DNA of 64,000 nt from Bradyrhizobium sp. 1(2017) (lineage in GTDB: Bacteria; Pseudomonadota; Alphaproteobacteria; Rhizobiales; Xanthobacteraceae). Where the stretch lies: contig NZ_CP050022.2 of the NCBI RefSeq assembly GCF_011602485.2, positions 5,972,001 to 6,036,000 on the forward strand. The letters are read 5' to 3'. The translations under genes were made by a program, and so were the position numbers. A model generated the notes under the pieces. That model ran no database searches. It saw only the letters and a program-made list of their open reading frames with translations, and was not told where the DNA came from. Positions 20,256 to 29,213 of the stretch are shown here, in pieces. Within the stretch, counting starts at the first letter, position 1; the number at the start of each line of letters is the position of its first letter.

Positions 20256-20636
20256 ATGGACAAGGCGACCTACGACCGCGGCCTGGAGATCCGCAAGAGC
20301 GTGCTCGGCAACGAGTTCGTCGACAAGGCGATCGCATCCGCGGACGACTTCAACCGGCCGATGCAGGACCTCACCACCGAGTATTGCTGGGGCTATGTCT
20401 GGGGACGTGAAGGCCTGACACGCAAGACCCGCAGCTTCCTCAATCTGGCGATGCTCTGCGCGCTCAATCGACCACACGAGCTGAAGACCCACGTCCGCGG
20501 CGCGCTCGCCAACGGCGCAACCCGCGAGGAGATTCGCGAGGTCTTCATGCAGGTCGCGATCTATTGCGGCGTACCGGCCGGCGTGGACGCGTTCCGGAAC
20601 GCGAAGGAAGTCTTCGCCGAACTCGACAAGAAGTAG
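20256..20636 (+). CDS. Carboxymuconolactone decarboxylase family protein (copy 2)
   Basis: A 126-residue CMD-family protein, strongly similar to the one at 9863: MDKATYDRGLEIRKSVLG parallels the other's N terminus, then RKTRSFLNLAMLCALNRPHEL, HVRGALANGATREEIREVFMQ and YCGVPAGVDAFRNA. No CxxC peroxidase pair is present. It lies 29 bases after the second binding-protein gene and 15 before the first SDR. Having one copy in each arm of the divergent locus suggests duplicated or parallel steps, or a heteromeric enzyme. It probably acts on a carboxylated lactone or beta-keto acid, but this is inference. Confidence 0.88.
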   Translation: MDKATYDRGLEIRKSVLGNEFVDKAIASADDFNRPMQDLTTEYCWGYVWGREGLTRKTRSFLNLAMLCALNRPHELKTHVRGALANGATREEIREVFMQVAIYCGVPAGVDAFRNAKEVFAELDKK

Positions 20637-20651
20637 CGGAGAGCGGCTGCG

Positions 20652-21422
20652 ATGAAGGGCAAGTGGGCGCTCGTGACCGGTGCGACGGCGGGCCTTGGCC
20701 TCGCCGTAGCCGAGGGCCTGGCCGGCGCGGGCGCGAACATTGTCCTTCATGATCTGGTTGCGCCGAAGCAGGCCGCGGACGATCTCCGCACCCGCTTCAG
20801 CGTCGAGGTCATCCCCGCGGCTGCCGACCTATCCCGGCGCGACGCCATCGAGACCATGATGGCTGACCTGCTCGACCGCTGCGGCGCCATTGATGTCCTC
20901 GTCAACAATGCGGTTATCAGGCATTTCTCGGCCATCGAGCAGTTTCCACCCGATCGCTGGGACCAGGCGCTCGCGGTGAACCTGTCGGCGCCGTTCCACC
21001 TGATCCGCCTCGCCCTGCCGGCCATGAAGCAGCGCGGCTGGGGCCGGATCGTCAACATGGGCTCGATCTATTCGAGCCGCGCGGTCGAGGACCGCATCGA
21101 TTACGTCACCACCAAGACGGCCATTCTCGGCCTGACCCGCGCGGTGGCCATCGAGACCGCCCGCAGCGGCGTTACCTGCAACACGCTCTGCCCCGGCACG
21201 CTGCCGACGCCCGCAATCCTGAACAAGATCGCGACGATCGCATCAAGCAGCAATCGTCCGGTCGACGAGGTGACCCGCGAGTATCTCGGCGAGCGCCAGC
21301 CCACCCAGCGCTTCATCGAAATGGATGCGGTCGCCGCCATGGTCGTCTTTCTCTGTGGTCCCGCCGCAAACGACATCACCGGAGCCAGCCTGCCGATCGA
21401 CGGCGGCTGGTCAGTTGCATGA
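20652..21422 (+). CDS. SDR family oxidoreductase (3-hydroxybutyrate-dehydrogenase-like)
   Basis: A 256-residue classical short-chain dehydrogenase. The cofactor motif TGATAGLGLAVAEG (TGxxxGxG) lies near residue 10 and NNAVI at about 84. The catalytic Ser is in NMGSIYS and the YxxxK pair in DYVTTK, near residues 153-157. The C terminus GASLPIDGGWSVA is typical. The pattern FPPDRWDQALAVNLSAPFHLIRLALPAMKQRGWGRI resembles the 3-hydroxybutyrate dehydrogenase branch, so a short hydroxy acid is a reasonable substrate. It lies 15 bases after the CMD gene and is followed after 24 bases by a second SDR. Confidence 0.9.
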   Translation: MKGKWALVTGATAGLGLAVAEGLAGAGANIVLHDLVAPKQAADDLRTRFSVEVIPAAADLSRRDAIETMMADLLDRCGAIDVLVNNAVIRHFSAIEQFPPDRWDQALAVNLSAPFHLIRLALPAMKQRGWGRIVNMGSIYSSRAVEDRIDYVTTKTAILGLTRAVAIETARSGVTCNTLCPGTLPTPAILNKIATIASSSNRPVDEVTREYLGERQPTQRFIEMDAVAAMVVFLCGPAANDITGASLPIDGGWSVA

Positions 21423-21446
21423 GAATATTGGAATGGGAGTGCTGCG

Positions 21447-22187
21447 ATGACTGAACAATCGGGCCACACCGTCGTCCTGACCGGCGCCGCCGGCGGCATG
21501 GGACGCGCCATCACCAAGGCGCTGCTGGACAGCGGTCGCCGCGTCGTGCTGGTCGACCGCGACGCCAAGGCGCTTGAGGAGCTGTCCGCCACGGCCGGCG
21601 ACAAGGTGTTCCCGATCCAGCTCGACGTCAGCGATCCCCGGGCCGTGGATGGTCTGCCGGACGCCATTCCCGGCCATTTCAAGCCGGTCGATGTCCTCAT
21701 CAACAATGCCGGACACGACATTGGCGGCCGGACCCGCTTCGACGCCGGCGCCGCCGACGACTGGTCCAACATCATTCAGACCAACCTGATCGGCCTGATG
21801 CGCGTCACGCGCGCGATCCTCCCCGAAATGGTTCGGCGCAACGCCGGCCATATCGTCAACATCAGCTCGATCAACGCCGTCCGGATCGTGCCCGACATGG
21901 CCGCCTACAGCACCAGCAAGGCCGGCGTGCACATGTTCACCGAGACCCTCCGGGGTGAGCTCGCGGAAACGGCGATCCGGGTCACCGAGCTCCAGCCCGG
22001 CCTGACCAGGACCAACATCATCCTGACCCGCTACCGCGGCGACAAGCAGAAGGAAAAGGACTATTTCGACCAGTTCAGAATGGCGCTCGACCCGGCCGAT
22101 ATTGCCCGCTCGATCGTGTTCGCCCTGGACCAGCCCGCCCACGTTCAAATTGCCGAAATGATGATTCTGCCTGTAAACCGGTACTAA
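21447..22187 (+). CDS. SDR family oxidoreductase
   Basis: A 246-residue classical short-chain dehydrogenase distinct from the preceding one. TGAAGGMGRAI is the cofactor loop, NNAGHD the structural motif, ISSIN carries the catalytic Ser, and YSTSK the Tyr-Lys pair near residue 152. The C terminus ends MMILPVNRY, as in the YdfG-like branch that oxidises 3-hydroxy acids such as serine or 3-hydroxypropionate derivatives with NADP. It precedes the GntR regulator by 23 bases in the same operon. Together with the first SDR and the 11881 dehydrogenase it makes three alcohol-oxidising enzymes in the locus. Confidence 0.9.
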   Translation: MTEQSGHTVVLTGAAGGMGRAITKALLDSGRRVVLVDRDAKALEELSATAGDKVFPIQLDVSDPRAVDGLPDAIPGHFKPVDVLINNAGHDIGGRTRFDAGAADDWSNIIQTNLIGLMRVTRAILPEMVRRNAGHIVNISSINAVRIVPDMAAYSTSKAGVHMFTETLRGELAETAIRVTELQPGLTRTNIILTRYRGDKQKEKDYFDQFRMALDPADIARSIVFALDQPAHVQIAEMMILPVNRY

Positions 22188-22210
22188 CTTTTCCCAACCA
22201 AGGCCCGGAC

Positions 22211-22927
22211 ATGGAAAGACGTAGCGAATTGCAGTCGACACTCCGCATCGAGGACGTCCCGACCGTCCGGGCGATGGTCGCGCAAAAGCTGCGCGAGGCG
22301 ATCATGTCCGGAACGCTGAAGCCGGGCCAGCGCCTGGTCGAGCGTGAGCTCTGCGAGATGATGGGGGTCAGCCGCCCCTCGATCCGCGAAGCGCTGCGGG
22401 CGCTGGAGGCCGACGGGCTGGTGAATACCGTCCCCCATCGCGGGCCCGTGGTCTCCACGATCAGCCTGGAGGAGGCCCGGCAACTCTACGCGGCGCGCGC
22501 CGTCCTCGAAGGCTTCGCCGGCCGCGAATGCGCCAGGCTTCACGATCCGGACGTCGCTCGCCGGATCGGGGATGCCCTGACACGGCTGAAGGCGGCCGCC
22601 GCCAAGCAGGATCTCGTCGGGTGCCTCGAGGCCAAGACCGACTTTTACGCCGCGCTGATCGGCGGCTGCCGCAACGCCTTCATCGAGCGCGCGCTCAAGC
22701 CGCTGCACGACCGGATCCAGCTGTTGCGGATCACCTCGATGTCGCAGCCGAAGCGGATCAACAAGAGCCTGCGCGAAGTCACCGCGATCTGGCGCGCGAT
22801 CCAGAACGGCGATGCGGACCTCGCCGAGCGCTGCTGCGTCGACCACATCAATGCGGCGGCGGTGGCCGCGCTCGACATGATCGAAAAATCGTCGGCGGCC
22901 AAGGAGGCGGCGGCGTCCGACGACTAG
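22211..22927 (+). CDS. GntR family regulator, FCD (FadR) subfamily
   Basis: A 238-residue regulator. The winged helix-turn-helix spans about 15-80 (VAQKLREAIMSGTLKPGQRL, then ELCEMMGVSRPSIREALRALEADGLV), followed by an all-helical FCD ligand domain (about 90-225) with metal-site type residues in RAVLEGFAGR, AKTDFYAALIGGC and HINAAA. FCD members usually repress catabolic genes and release DNA when a carboxylic acid ligand binds. It is embedded in the operon, and a fitting palindrome lies in the divergent promoter (11735-11745), so autoregulated repression of both arms is a reasonable inference. Confidence 0.92.
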   Translation: MERRSELQSTLRIEDVPTVRAMVAQKLREAIMSGTLKPGQRLVERELCEMMGVSRPSIREALRALEADGLVNTVPHRGPVVSTISLEEARQLYAARAVLEGFAGRECARLHDPDVARRIGDALTRLKAAAAKQDLVGCLEAKTDFYAALIGGCRNAFIERALKPLHDRIQLLRITSMSQPKRINKSLREVTAIWRAIQNGDADLAERCCVDHINAAAVAALDMIEKSSAAKEAAASDD

Positions 22928-22951
22928 AACAATGCCGCCAGGGAGTGTTCG

Positions 22952-23923
22952 ATGCCGTATCTCGTACGATCGCTGATCCTGTTTTTCCTGCTCACTCCCT
23001 GCGGCGCGGCCATCGCAGACGACTACCCCTCCCGCCCGGTCACGATGATCGTGCCCTTCTCCGCCGGTGGTCCCGGCGACGTGATCGCACGAATCCTCGG
23101 CAGCGCCATGAGCTCGCTGAAACAGTCCATCGTGATCGAGAATGTCGTCGGCGCCGGCGGCACGCTCGGCACCAACCGCGTTGCCAAGGCGGCCCCCGAT
23201 GGCTACACGCTGCTCCTGATGCATGTCGGCCAGGCTACTGCGCCCGCCCTTTACGCCAAGCTACCGTTCGACCCGGTCGGCGATTTCGCGCCAATCGGGC
23301 TCGTCACCGACGTCCCGATGATCCTCGTGTCGCGCCCGAACTTTCCGGCCAAGGATCTCCGCGATCTGGTCGCGCACATTCGAAGCGCCGGCGACAAGAT
23401 CACCTTCGGCAATGTCGGTCTGGGCTCAGCCTCGCAGCTTTGCGGCCTGATGTTCATGAGCGCCACCGATACCAAGCTCACCCCGATCTACTACAAGGGC
23501 GGCGGGCCTGCTTTGAACGACGTCATCGCCGGCCACATCGACGTCTATTGCGACCCTGCAACCGGGCCGACCCCTTATATTCAATCGAACACGATCAAGG
23601 GCTACGCGATCACCAGCAAAAAGCGGGTTGCAACGCTGCCGGACGTGCCGACCTCGGCCGAGGCCGGTGCTCCCGAATTCGATGTGACGACCTGGTACGG
23701 TCTCTACGCGCCCCGCGGCACACCGAAGCCAGTGATCGACCATCTTGTCGGCGCGCTGCAGACGGCACTGAAGGATCCCGCCCTAATCAGCCGTTTTGCC
23801 GAACTCAGCATGGCTCCGGTCGAATCCAGCCGCGCAACCCCGGATGCCCTGGAATCCTTCTTGAAGTCTGAGATCGGCAAATGGGGACGTATCATCAAGG
23901 CGGCCGGAATCGAACCCCAATAG
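22952..23923 (+). CDS. Tripartite tricarboxylate transporter receptor (Bug family)
   Basis: A 323-residue periplasmic receptor with a Sec signal (hydrophobic core LILFFLLTPCGAAIA, cleavage near 23). The family landmarks are DDYPSRPVTMIVPFSAGGPGDVIAR, GGTLGTNRVAKAAPDGYTLL and YKGGGPALNDVIAGHID. Bug proteins bind carboxylates, often aromatic ones, for TctAB carriers. No TctA or TctB gene lies nearby, so this is an orphan receptor that may use a distant carrier or act as a sensor. It is 24 bases after the GntR gene and ends the operon; a GC hairpin follows 27 bases downstream. Confidence 0.9.
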   Translation: MPYLVRSLILFFLLTPCGAAIADDYPSRPVTMIVPFSAGGPGDVIARILGSAMSSLKQSIVIENVVGAGGTLGTNRVAKAAPDGYTLLLMHVGQATAPALYAKLPFDPVGDFAPIGLVTDVPMILVSRPNFPAKDLRDLVAHIRSAGDKITFGNVGLGSASQLCGLMFMSATDTKLTPIYYKGGGPALNDVIAGHIDVYCDPATGPTPYIQSNTIKGYAITSKKRVATLPDVPTSAEAGAPEFDVTTWYGLYAPRGTPKPVIDHLVGALQTALKDPALISRFAELSMAPVESSRATPDALESFLKSEIGKWGRIIKAAGIEPQ

Positions 23924-23950
23924 AGCGGCCAACGGGCGGCGGCGCACCGG

Positions 23951-23969
23951 GCGCCGGCGTTGCCGGCGC
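23951..23969 (+). terminator. GC-rich hairpin after the catabolic operon
   Basis: GCGCCGGC (23951-23958), a GTT loop and GCCGGCGC (23962-23969) form a perfect 8-bp stem 27 bases after the Bug gene stop. No T-run follows, so it may pause polymerase or protect the transcript end rather than act as a classical intrinsic terminator. The remaining gap up to 24325 contains no gene that I can support. Confidence 0.45.
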
Positions 23970-24325
23970 TGCCTGATCCGGCTTGGCCCCCGGCCGCCCC
24001 AAGCAGCGAGGCGCGCTTTGCATCTCGCACACCTCGCCAAGCGTCACTAGGCTGATGAAACATTTCCGCCTTGCGCCCCGCGGGCAGATCGGAACTGGCG
24101 ACGCCGCTTTGGAGATTCCGACGGTGAATGGCCCGTTGGCACAAACTGCATATTCATTGCCCCGAAATGCAGCATTGAGGCATTCTACCCGGCGTGGTCG
24201 CGTGACGATTAAGTCACTACCGGAGAAAAACGCTCAATCGCGCGAACCAAATCCCAAACGTGGCGCACCAGAGGCTTTGTCTTTCCCTACAATGAGTTGT
24301 CCCTTGGCGCTTCCGGGAACTTCGA

Positions 24326-25336
24326 ATGATGGATCGATGGTCGCAACGAGCGCGCGCAATCGTGGCGCTGGTCGCGATCGCGCTGGTGCCGGTTTCGGCC
24401 AGGGCTGACAACGGCGGCATCGGTTTCTGGTTGCCGGGCACCATGGGCAGCCTCTCGGCAGTGCCTGGCCAGCCCGGGATGAGCTACACCTTTCAGTATA
24501 TCCACCTCGACGCCGTCGCCGGCGGAGGCAAGGCCTTTCAGAACAATGCCAGCATCGTTGCTGGCCTGCGCGCAAAAGCCGATGTTGGAGTCTTCCTGCC
24601 GACCTACACGTTCGCAACGCCCGTGCTCGGCGGCCAGTTGACGATCGGGGCGGCAACGGTGCCGGGCAATATCGGCGTCGATATCAGCGCAACGCTGACG
24701 GGCCCGCGCGGCAACACGATTTCCGGTTCGGCCTTCGACAACAGGGTCACCTGGGGCGACCTGTATTACATCGGCACCCTGAAATGGAACTTCGGCGTCA
24801 ATAATTTCATGACATACCTGTTCGGCAACATCCCGACCGGCACCTATGATTCCACCCGCCTTGCCAATCTCAGTCCCGGGTTTGTTTCGGTCGATACCGG
24901 CGGCGGCTACACCTATCTCAACCCCAAGACCGGCCGGGAGTTTTCGGTGGTCGCGGGGTTCAGCTTCAACGGTACGAATAATGCGCTGGATTACCGCAAC
25001 GGCATCGACTTCCATGCCGACTTCGCGGCCTCGCAATTCATCGGCAAGAGCGTCCACATGGGGGCCGTCGGCTATGTCTATCAGCAAGTCACCGGCGACA
25101 GCGGTACCGGCGCAAAACTTGGCGACAACAGGGGCTCGGCGATCGGCCTCGGCCCGCAGATCGGCATCTTCTTCCCGGCATGGCAAGGCTATACCGGCTA
25201 TGTCAACTTCCGTGGCTATGTCGACATCCACACTGAAAACCGGCCGACAAACTCCACATTCATGGCGACCCTGAGCTTTGCGCCGGCCGCTCCGGAGCAA
25301 CCGGTAACGCCACGTGGGCCGCGGCACTTGAAATAG
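24326..25336 (+). CDS. SphA / phenol MetA-like outer-membrane transporter protein
   Basis: A 336-residue protein with a Sec signal (IVALVAIALVPVSARA, cleavage near residue 27). The mature part starts DNGGIGFWLPGTMGSLSAVPGQPG, which is characteristic of the SphA / 'phenol MetA degradation' family of predicted beta-barrels found near aromatic catabolism genes. Amphipathic strands and aromatic-rich turns continue to the C terminus, though it ends in a Pro-rich tail (PRGPRHLK) rather than a terminal Phe. Two start ATGs lie in tandem; the first is used here. It stands alone on the plus strand and converges on the HlyD gene with only one base between stops. Confidence 0.75.
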   Translation: MMDRWSQRARAIVALVAIALVPVSARADNGGIGFWLPGTMGSLSAVPGQPGMSYTFQYIHLDAVAGGGKAFQNNASIVAGLRAKADVGVFLPTYTFATPVLGGQLTIGAATVPGNIGVDISATLTGPRGNTISGSAFDNRVTWGDLYYIGTLKWNFGVNNFMTYLFGNIPTGTYDSTRLANLSPGFVSVDTGGGYTYLNPKTGREFSVVAGFSFNGTNNALDYRNGIDFHADFAASQFIGKSVHMGAVGYVYQQVTGDSGTGAKLGDNRGSAIGLGPQIGIFFPAWQGYTGYVNFRGYVDIHTENRPTNSTFMATLSFAPAAPEQPVTPRGPRHLK

Positions 25337-25337
25337 G

Positions 25338-26279
25338 TCAGAACGGGTTGACATAGTTTACGATCGCCACCTGACGCAGGATCACGCGCCGGACCACATG
25401 CGTCGGCTTCAAATGTTCGGTGTAGATCGCCGCCGTGCCGACCGAGCCGGCGGGAAGACTGCGCGCGATCGCGCCATCATCCAGCTTGACCCGCACCACG
25501 AAGGGCGCGGCCACGATCGTCCCTGGCATCACTGCAGAGCCCGACGTCTGTGTCTGTCCGGTGGCGATCGCCTGCAGCACGCTTTCGACCTTGCCCTTGT
25601 AGATATGGCCAGGCGCGAACTTGAAGGTCACTTCGGCCTCCTGCCCCGGCTCGACATAGCGGGCATCGTTCTGGTTGATCTCGACACCGATGAGGGTGTC
25701 CGAGGTATCGATGAAGGCCATGACAGGCGAGAGTGGCAGGTTCGCCACCCGGGCGCCCTTGCGCAGCGCGAGGTTGGTGACGTAACCGTCGGCCGGCGCT
25801 CGCACCGTGGTCTTGTCGAGATTCCACTGTGCGGCCTCGAGCTGGCCCTTGAGCTGATCGACCTCGGACTGCCGCTGCTCGACATCGAAGCCACGGCCGG
25901 AGTCGCGCTCGAAAAGCTGCGTCATCTGGACAAGGCGGGTCGAGGACAGCCTTAGCTGCGCCTCGATCGTCTTGACCTGCGCCTGGAATGGCGTGGGATC
26001 GATCTTGAACAATACATCGCCCGCCCGGAGAGGCGTGTTGGCCATGACCGGCACCTCGGCCACCTCCCCCGCCACGTCGGGCACGATCGAGACGGCATGT
26101 CGCACCACCAGCGCCGAGCCCTGCGGCGCGCCCCAGCCCATCGGAACGAGCAAGCCAAACAGCGTCAGCAGGATGACGAGAAACGGCGAAACCTTCCAGA
26201 ACAGGTTGAACGGCACGATCCGGAAATGCACCAGCAGGAACAGCAGCACGAGGTAGGAGTTGATGATCGCAACGCCCAT
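25338..26279 (-). CDS. HlyD-type membrane fusion protein (YiaV-like)
   Basis: A 313-residue periplasmic adaptor. I chose the ATG at 26279, which gives MGVAIINSYLVLLFLLVHF; the longer frame to 26555 runs over the upstream gene. Two hydrophobic segments near the N terminus (about 5-25 and 30-50) anchor it. They are followed by a lipoyl-like half (VVRHAVSIVPDVAGEVAEVPV), a short coiled coil (about 105-145), the second lipoyl half (TVRAPADGYVTNLALRKGA) and a beta-barrel region. The stop-start overlap TGATG with the DUF3302 gene upstream mirrors the E. coli yiaV-yiaW pair. No pump gene is nearby, so its partner and cargo are unknown. Confidence 0.88.
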   Translation of the reverse strand: MGVAIINSYLVLLFLLVHFRIVPFNLFWKVSPFLVILLTLFGLLVPMGWGAPQGSALVVRHAVSIVPDVAGEVAEVPVMANTPLRAGDVLFKIDPTPFQAQVKTIEAQLRLSSTRLVQMTQLFERDSGRGFDVEQRQSEVDQLKGQLEAAQWNLDKTTVRAPADGYVTNLALRKGARVANLPLSPVMAFIDTSDTLIGVEINQNDARYVEPGQEAEVTFKFAPGHIYKGKVESVLQAIATGQTQTSGSAVMPGTIVAAPFVVRVKLDDGAIARSLPAGSVGTAAIYTEHLKPTHVVRRVILRQVAIVNYVNPF

Positions 26280-26518
26280 CAGGCCTCTCCCGCCTTGCGC
26301 GCGGGCACATCGACATAGGCCCAGATCAATACCACCGGCCACAGCGCAAAGCCGCAGATCAGCGTGATCCAACCCGCCACCGTCACCGCCTGCGCCCAGG
26401 GGTGGCCACGGCCCTTCGCAATGTGCCCCGGCAGCCAGCCCGCGATGCAGAACACGCCGACGCAACTGGCGACCAGGATGATCAGCACGATCCAGGCGAA
26501 GATGTCGTAGCCGGTCAT
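26279..26518 (-). CDS. DUF3302 inner-membrane protein (YiaW-like)
   Basis: A 79-residue protein with two hydrophobic helices (about 6-30 and 45-68) and the conserved stretch AGWLPGHIAKGRGHPWAQAV between them. It matches DUF3302 proteins, which occur beside HlyD-like adaptors. The stop overlaps the start of the adaptor gene by one base, so the two are translated together. The function is unknown; a role in assembling an export or envelope complex with the adaptor is the usual guess. Confidence 0.85.
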   Translation of the reverse strand: MTGYDIFAWIVLIILVASCVGVFCIAGWLPGHIAKGRGHPWAQAVTVAGWITLICGFALWPVVLIWAYVDVPARKAGEA

Positions 26519-26521
26519 GGC

Positions 26522-27571
26522 TCAACTCACCGGTTTTGGCTCCGGGAATTTCCACTTCCCGCTCAGGATTTCTGCGCGCGGCCGATAGAGGCGCACGGTG
26601 TAGTTCCAGCCTTTTGTTATCGGGATGCAGTTCGGGATCTTGCCGTCGCAGCCGCCGAACTGGATCGCAACCGAGCCATCCGGGCTCTTTTGTCCTGTGA
26701 TGCTATTGACCGAGTAGGCGTTGAGAGGATTCTTTTCGAAGTATCCCTCGGCATTGTAGACGCTCACGGACCAGAAGGCGTTGACCGGCACATCCTTGAC
26801 GTTGAGCTTGTAGACCGTCGACCCATCATTCTTGGCCGGCGTAACGCCCAGATAGGTCGCGTCCTTGTCGGGATTGCCGCCCCAGCCCGCCGCAGTGCCG
26901 AGCAAATGACGGACAGGATCGACCTGCCCCTTGGCGCCGAACGCATTCTTGAAACCGGACGTCGTCGCGGAAAGGACTAGAAGCGCGTCACGCACCTTCT
27001 TCTGGCTGACCTGGTCCCAGTTCGGCGTTTCGAACTTGCCCGCAGCCTTCTGTTCGACCTTGATGCCGTCCTGAAGGGCGTGAACCTGCGCGATATCCTT
27101 GGGGTCGGCGGGATCGACAAGGGTGCGGATACCCGCCAGCATGTACCGCGTACCTACCTTCTCGCGGGTAAAGGTATGCCGTCCGGCGTCGTAGGTGACC
27201 GACACCACATAGTGATCCTCATTGACGACCATCAGCGACATGAATTTCTTGCCGGCGTTCGGCATCGTGATCGTCGCAGGTCCTGCGTCGAGATCGAACA
27301 CCGCGGACGAATAGAGCGTATCGCGGTTGAGACGGATCACGGTCTGATTGTCGATCGTCGCAGGTTCACGCCGATGAAGCAGTTTACCGAGCCCGCCGGC
27401 ATCCTTTACCATGCTGCTAAAATACAAATCGGACTCGGCACGGGCGAAATTATCGACGGTAACGGGGATCGAGCTGGCGGTCGGCGACTGCGCCAGCGTC
27501 ATGCCGCTCCAGGCGGCCCAGCCCAGCAGCGTGTAAAGAAGCATTCGTGGTTTCATCGCAGATACCGTCAT
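26522..27571 (-). CDS. DUF1254/DUF1214 domain protein (copy 1)
   Basis: A 349-residue exported protein with a Sec signal (MLLYTLLGWAAWSGMTLAQ). Residues about 35-150 form the DUF1254 domain (FARAESDLYFSSMV, NQTVIRLNRDTLYSSAVFDL) and about 230-345 the DUF1214 domain (YFEKNPLNAYSVNSITGQ, NYTVRLYRPRAEILSGKWKFPEP). The family is common in rhizobia; its biochemical role is not established. It follows the DUF1214 remnant by 51 bases and precedes DUF3302 by three. An in-frame ATG at 27556 is possible but lacks a ribosome site. Confidence 0.88.
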   Translation of the reverse strand: MTVSAMKPRMLLYTLLGWAAWSGMTLAQSPTASSIPVTVDNFARAESDLYFSSMVKDAGGLGKLLHRREPATIDNQTVIRLNRDTLYSSAVFDLDAGPATITMPNAGKKFMSLMVVNEDHYVVSVTYDAGRHTFTREKVGTRYMLAGIRTLVDPADPKDIAQVHALQDGIKVEQKAAGKFETPNWDQVSQKKVRDALLVLSATTSGFKNAFGAKGQVDPVRHLLGTAAGWGGNPDKDATYLGVTPAKNDGSTVYKLNVKDVPVNAFWSVSVYNAEGYFEKNPLNAYSVNSITGQKSPDGSVAIQFGGCDGKIPNCIPITKGWNYTVRLYRPRAEILSGKWKFPEPKPVS

Positions 27572-27622
27572 TTCATTACGATCCTGTTTCCAGTCTGGGC
27601 TGTGTTCTCAAGAGCACGAAGT

Positions 27623-27793
27623 TCACTGCTTCACGCCTGTCGTAGCCGTCTCCACCCACACCGCAGGCGGCGTCCATGACCCCTCCATGATATCCGCCTT
27701 CGGCCAATAGGCTCGGACGTAGAGCGAGAAGTCACCCTTCGGAGCCGGTAGCCAAGCGAGCAGGACATTCCGGCGGTCCGCATCTGCCCTCAT
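27623..27793 (-). pseudogene. DUF1214 C-terminal remnant, translationally coupled
   Basis: A 56-residue ORF whose middle, [25 protein letters not shown], matches the final strand region of DUF1214 domains, which normally ends a protein of 350-480 residues. Everything N-terminal is missing. Its ATG overlaps the TGA stop of the upstream DUF1254/DUF1214 gene in an ATGA arrangement, so it is probably still translated. It may be the end of a third, deleted paralogue. A real small protein cannot be excluded. Confidence 0.6.
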
Positions 27794-29211
27794 TTGCTTC
27801 CCCCAATCGTTGAAGCCGTGAGCGCTTCCACGTCCGGCAGCTTCCACACCTTGTCGAAGAACTCCTTCTTCGGACCGTAGAGACGGAACATCAGCTCGAA
27901 CTTGCGGGCGGGATCAGTCGGTATCCAGTTCGTTTCCTGGCCGGCTGGAGCCTTGGGGCCGAGATAGATGTCGACCGAGCCGTCGGCATTCTTCTTCACA
28001 TCAGCGGCGTTCGACGCGCGGCTGGCGCGATCGACATTCTTGATCAGTGCGTGGGTGTCGCGGTCGTACGCTGTCAACGACCAGTATTGTTCGATCGGCA
28101 CATTCGGGGGAACGCGGAGACGATAGGTCTTTGCGCCGTCGTAATCGGCGCCGTCCTTGTCCTTGATGTTGATGAGATAGAACTGCCCGGCACCCAGCCG
28201 TTTGATGCCGATATAGGCGTAGTGATAGGTGATCCCGCGCCAATCCACGGGATAGTCGTTCGCTCCCTCGAAATCCTCGCCTGCCCCCTTGAGCAGTTCA
28301 GGATGCGCGGGAAATGTCCAATGCGTGCCTTCGAAAAACTGCGGCGGCGCCCCATCATATTTGGCGGCCATCCACGCATGTGCGTCGGCAATACCATCCT
28401 TCAATGCCTGCTTCGTCTTTGCGTCGGGGGCAAAGGGTTTGCCCTTCTCGATCCCGATCGAACGCAACTGGTCGATCATTGCGCGGTCGCGGCCCAACCA
28501 CGGCTCGCTCTGGATCATGCGATCGAGATTGACGAAGAAGCTCTCGTCGTAACGTATGGTGGTGTCGAACAGGATATCCTTGACGTCGGTAAAGACGGTC
28601 GCAGGCGGATTGGACGCCTGCGACAGCGGGTAGACCTTGAGCCGCTTGGCATAGGCGACGGAGTTCGCGACATCCGTCTCGCTGTGGCTTTTCAGGTTGG
28701 AGCGGATCAGGGCGTAGCTGCCCCAGGTATTCGGTTGCAGCGCTTCATAGCCCGCCGGTACCCGCTCCTTGTAGCCAGGCGGCAGCATCAACAGCTTGAC
28801 GCCGGCGCCCTTATCCACGCCGAGCAGGCCGCCATCCTCCAGCGGCATCTGCCAGACATTGACGATGTTTGCGTTGAGCGAGCCGGTCGAGTCCGCCGGC
28901 GGGATCTCGATCACGATCGGCCCGACGTCGTTGGTGTTGAGGAACGTCATGAAATAGAGCGTGTCGGGATTGGGCGTCAGCGTCTGGTTCTTCCAGTCGA
29001 GCGGCTTGCCCCAATAGATCACCTGGTTCACCTTGCCCGGCGTCTTAGTCAGCATTTCCTGCAGCATCAGATCGTAATTGACGACGGGCATGCCCCAGAT
29101 CGCAGCTTCGACGGCACGGCTGCGAATGAGCCGCTCCTGCGGCGTCGTCTGGGCGATCGCAACTCCTGCAAGGCTGGAAAGGGCAAGTGCAACAAACAGC
29201 GTCCTGTTCAT
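27790..29211 (-). CDS. DUF1254/DUF1214 domain protein (copy 2)
   Basis: A 473-residue exported protein with a Sec signal ([17 protein letters not shown]). Three tandem ATGs occur at 29217, 29214 and 29211; I chose the third because AGGAGG ends six bases before it. The DUF1254 part spans about 25-170 ([34 protein letters not shown]) and DUF1214 about 330-455 ([45 protein letters not shown]). It is longer than copy 1 and only distantly related to it. It sits directly after a truncated phosphatase-like ORF and before the DUF1214 remnant. Confidence 0.88.
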   Translation of the reverse strand: MNRTLFVALALSSLAGVAIAQTTPQERLIRSRAVEAAIWGMPVVNYDLMLQEMLTKTPGKVNQVIYWGKPLDWKNQTLTPNPDTLYFMTFLNTNDVGPIVIEIPPADSTGSLNANIVNVWQMPLEDGGLLGVDKGAGVKLLMLPPGYKERVPAGYEALQPNTWGSYALIRSNLKSHSETDVANSVAYAKRLKVYPLSQASNPPATVFTDVKDILFDTTIRYDESFFVNLDRMIQSEPWLGRDRAMIDQLRSIGIEKGKPFAPDAKTKQALKDGIADAHAWMAAKYDGAPPQFFEGTHWTFPAHPELLKGAGEDFEGANDYPVDWRGITYHYAYIGIKRLGAGQFYLINIKDKDGADYDGAKTYRLRVPPNVPIEQYWSLTAYDRDTHALIKNVDRASRASNAADVKKNADGSVDIYLGPKAPAGQETNWIPTDPARKFELMFRLYGPKKEFFDKVWKLPDVEALTASTIGGSK

Positions 29212-29213
29212 CA

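Noticed and set aside
24136..24150. TGGCAC...TGC resembling a sigma-54 promoter
   Set aside because: The GG and GC pairs are 10 bases apart rather than 12, so the spacing is wrong.
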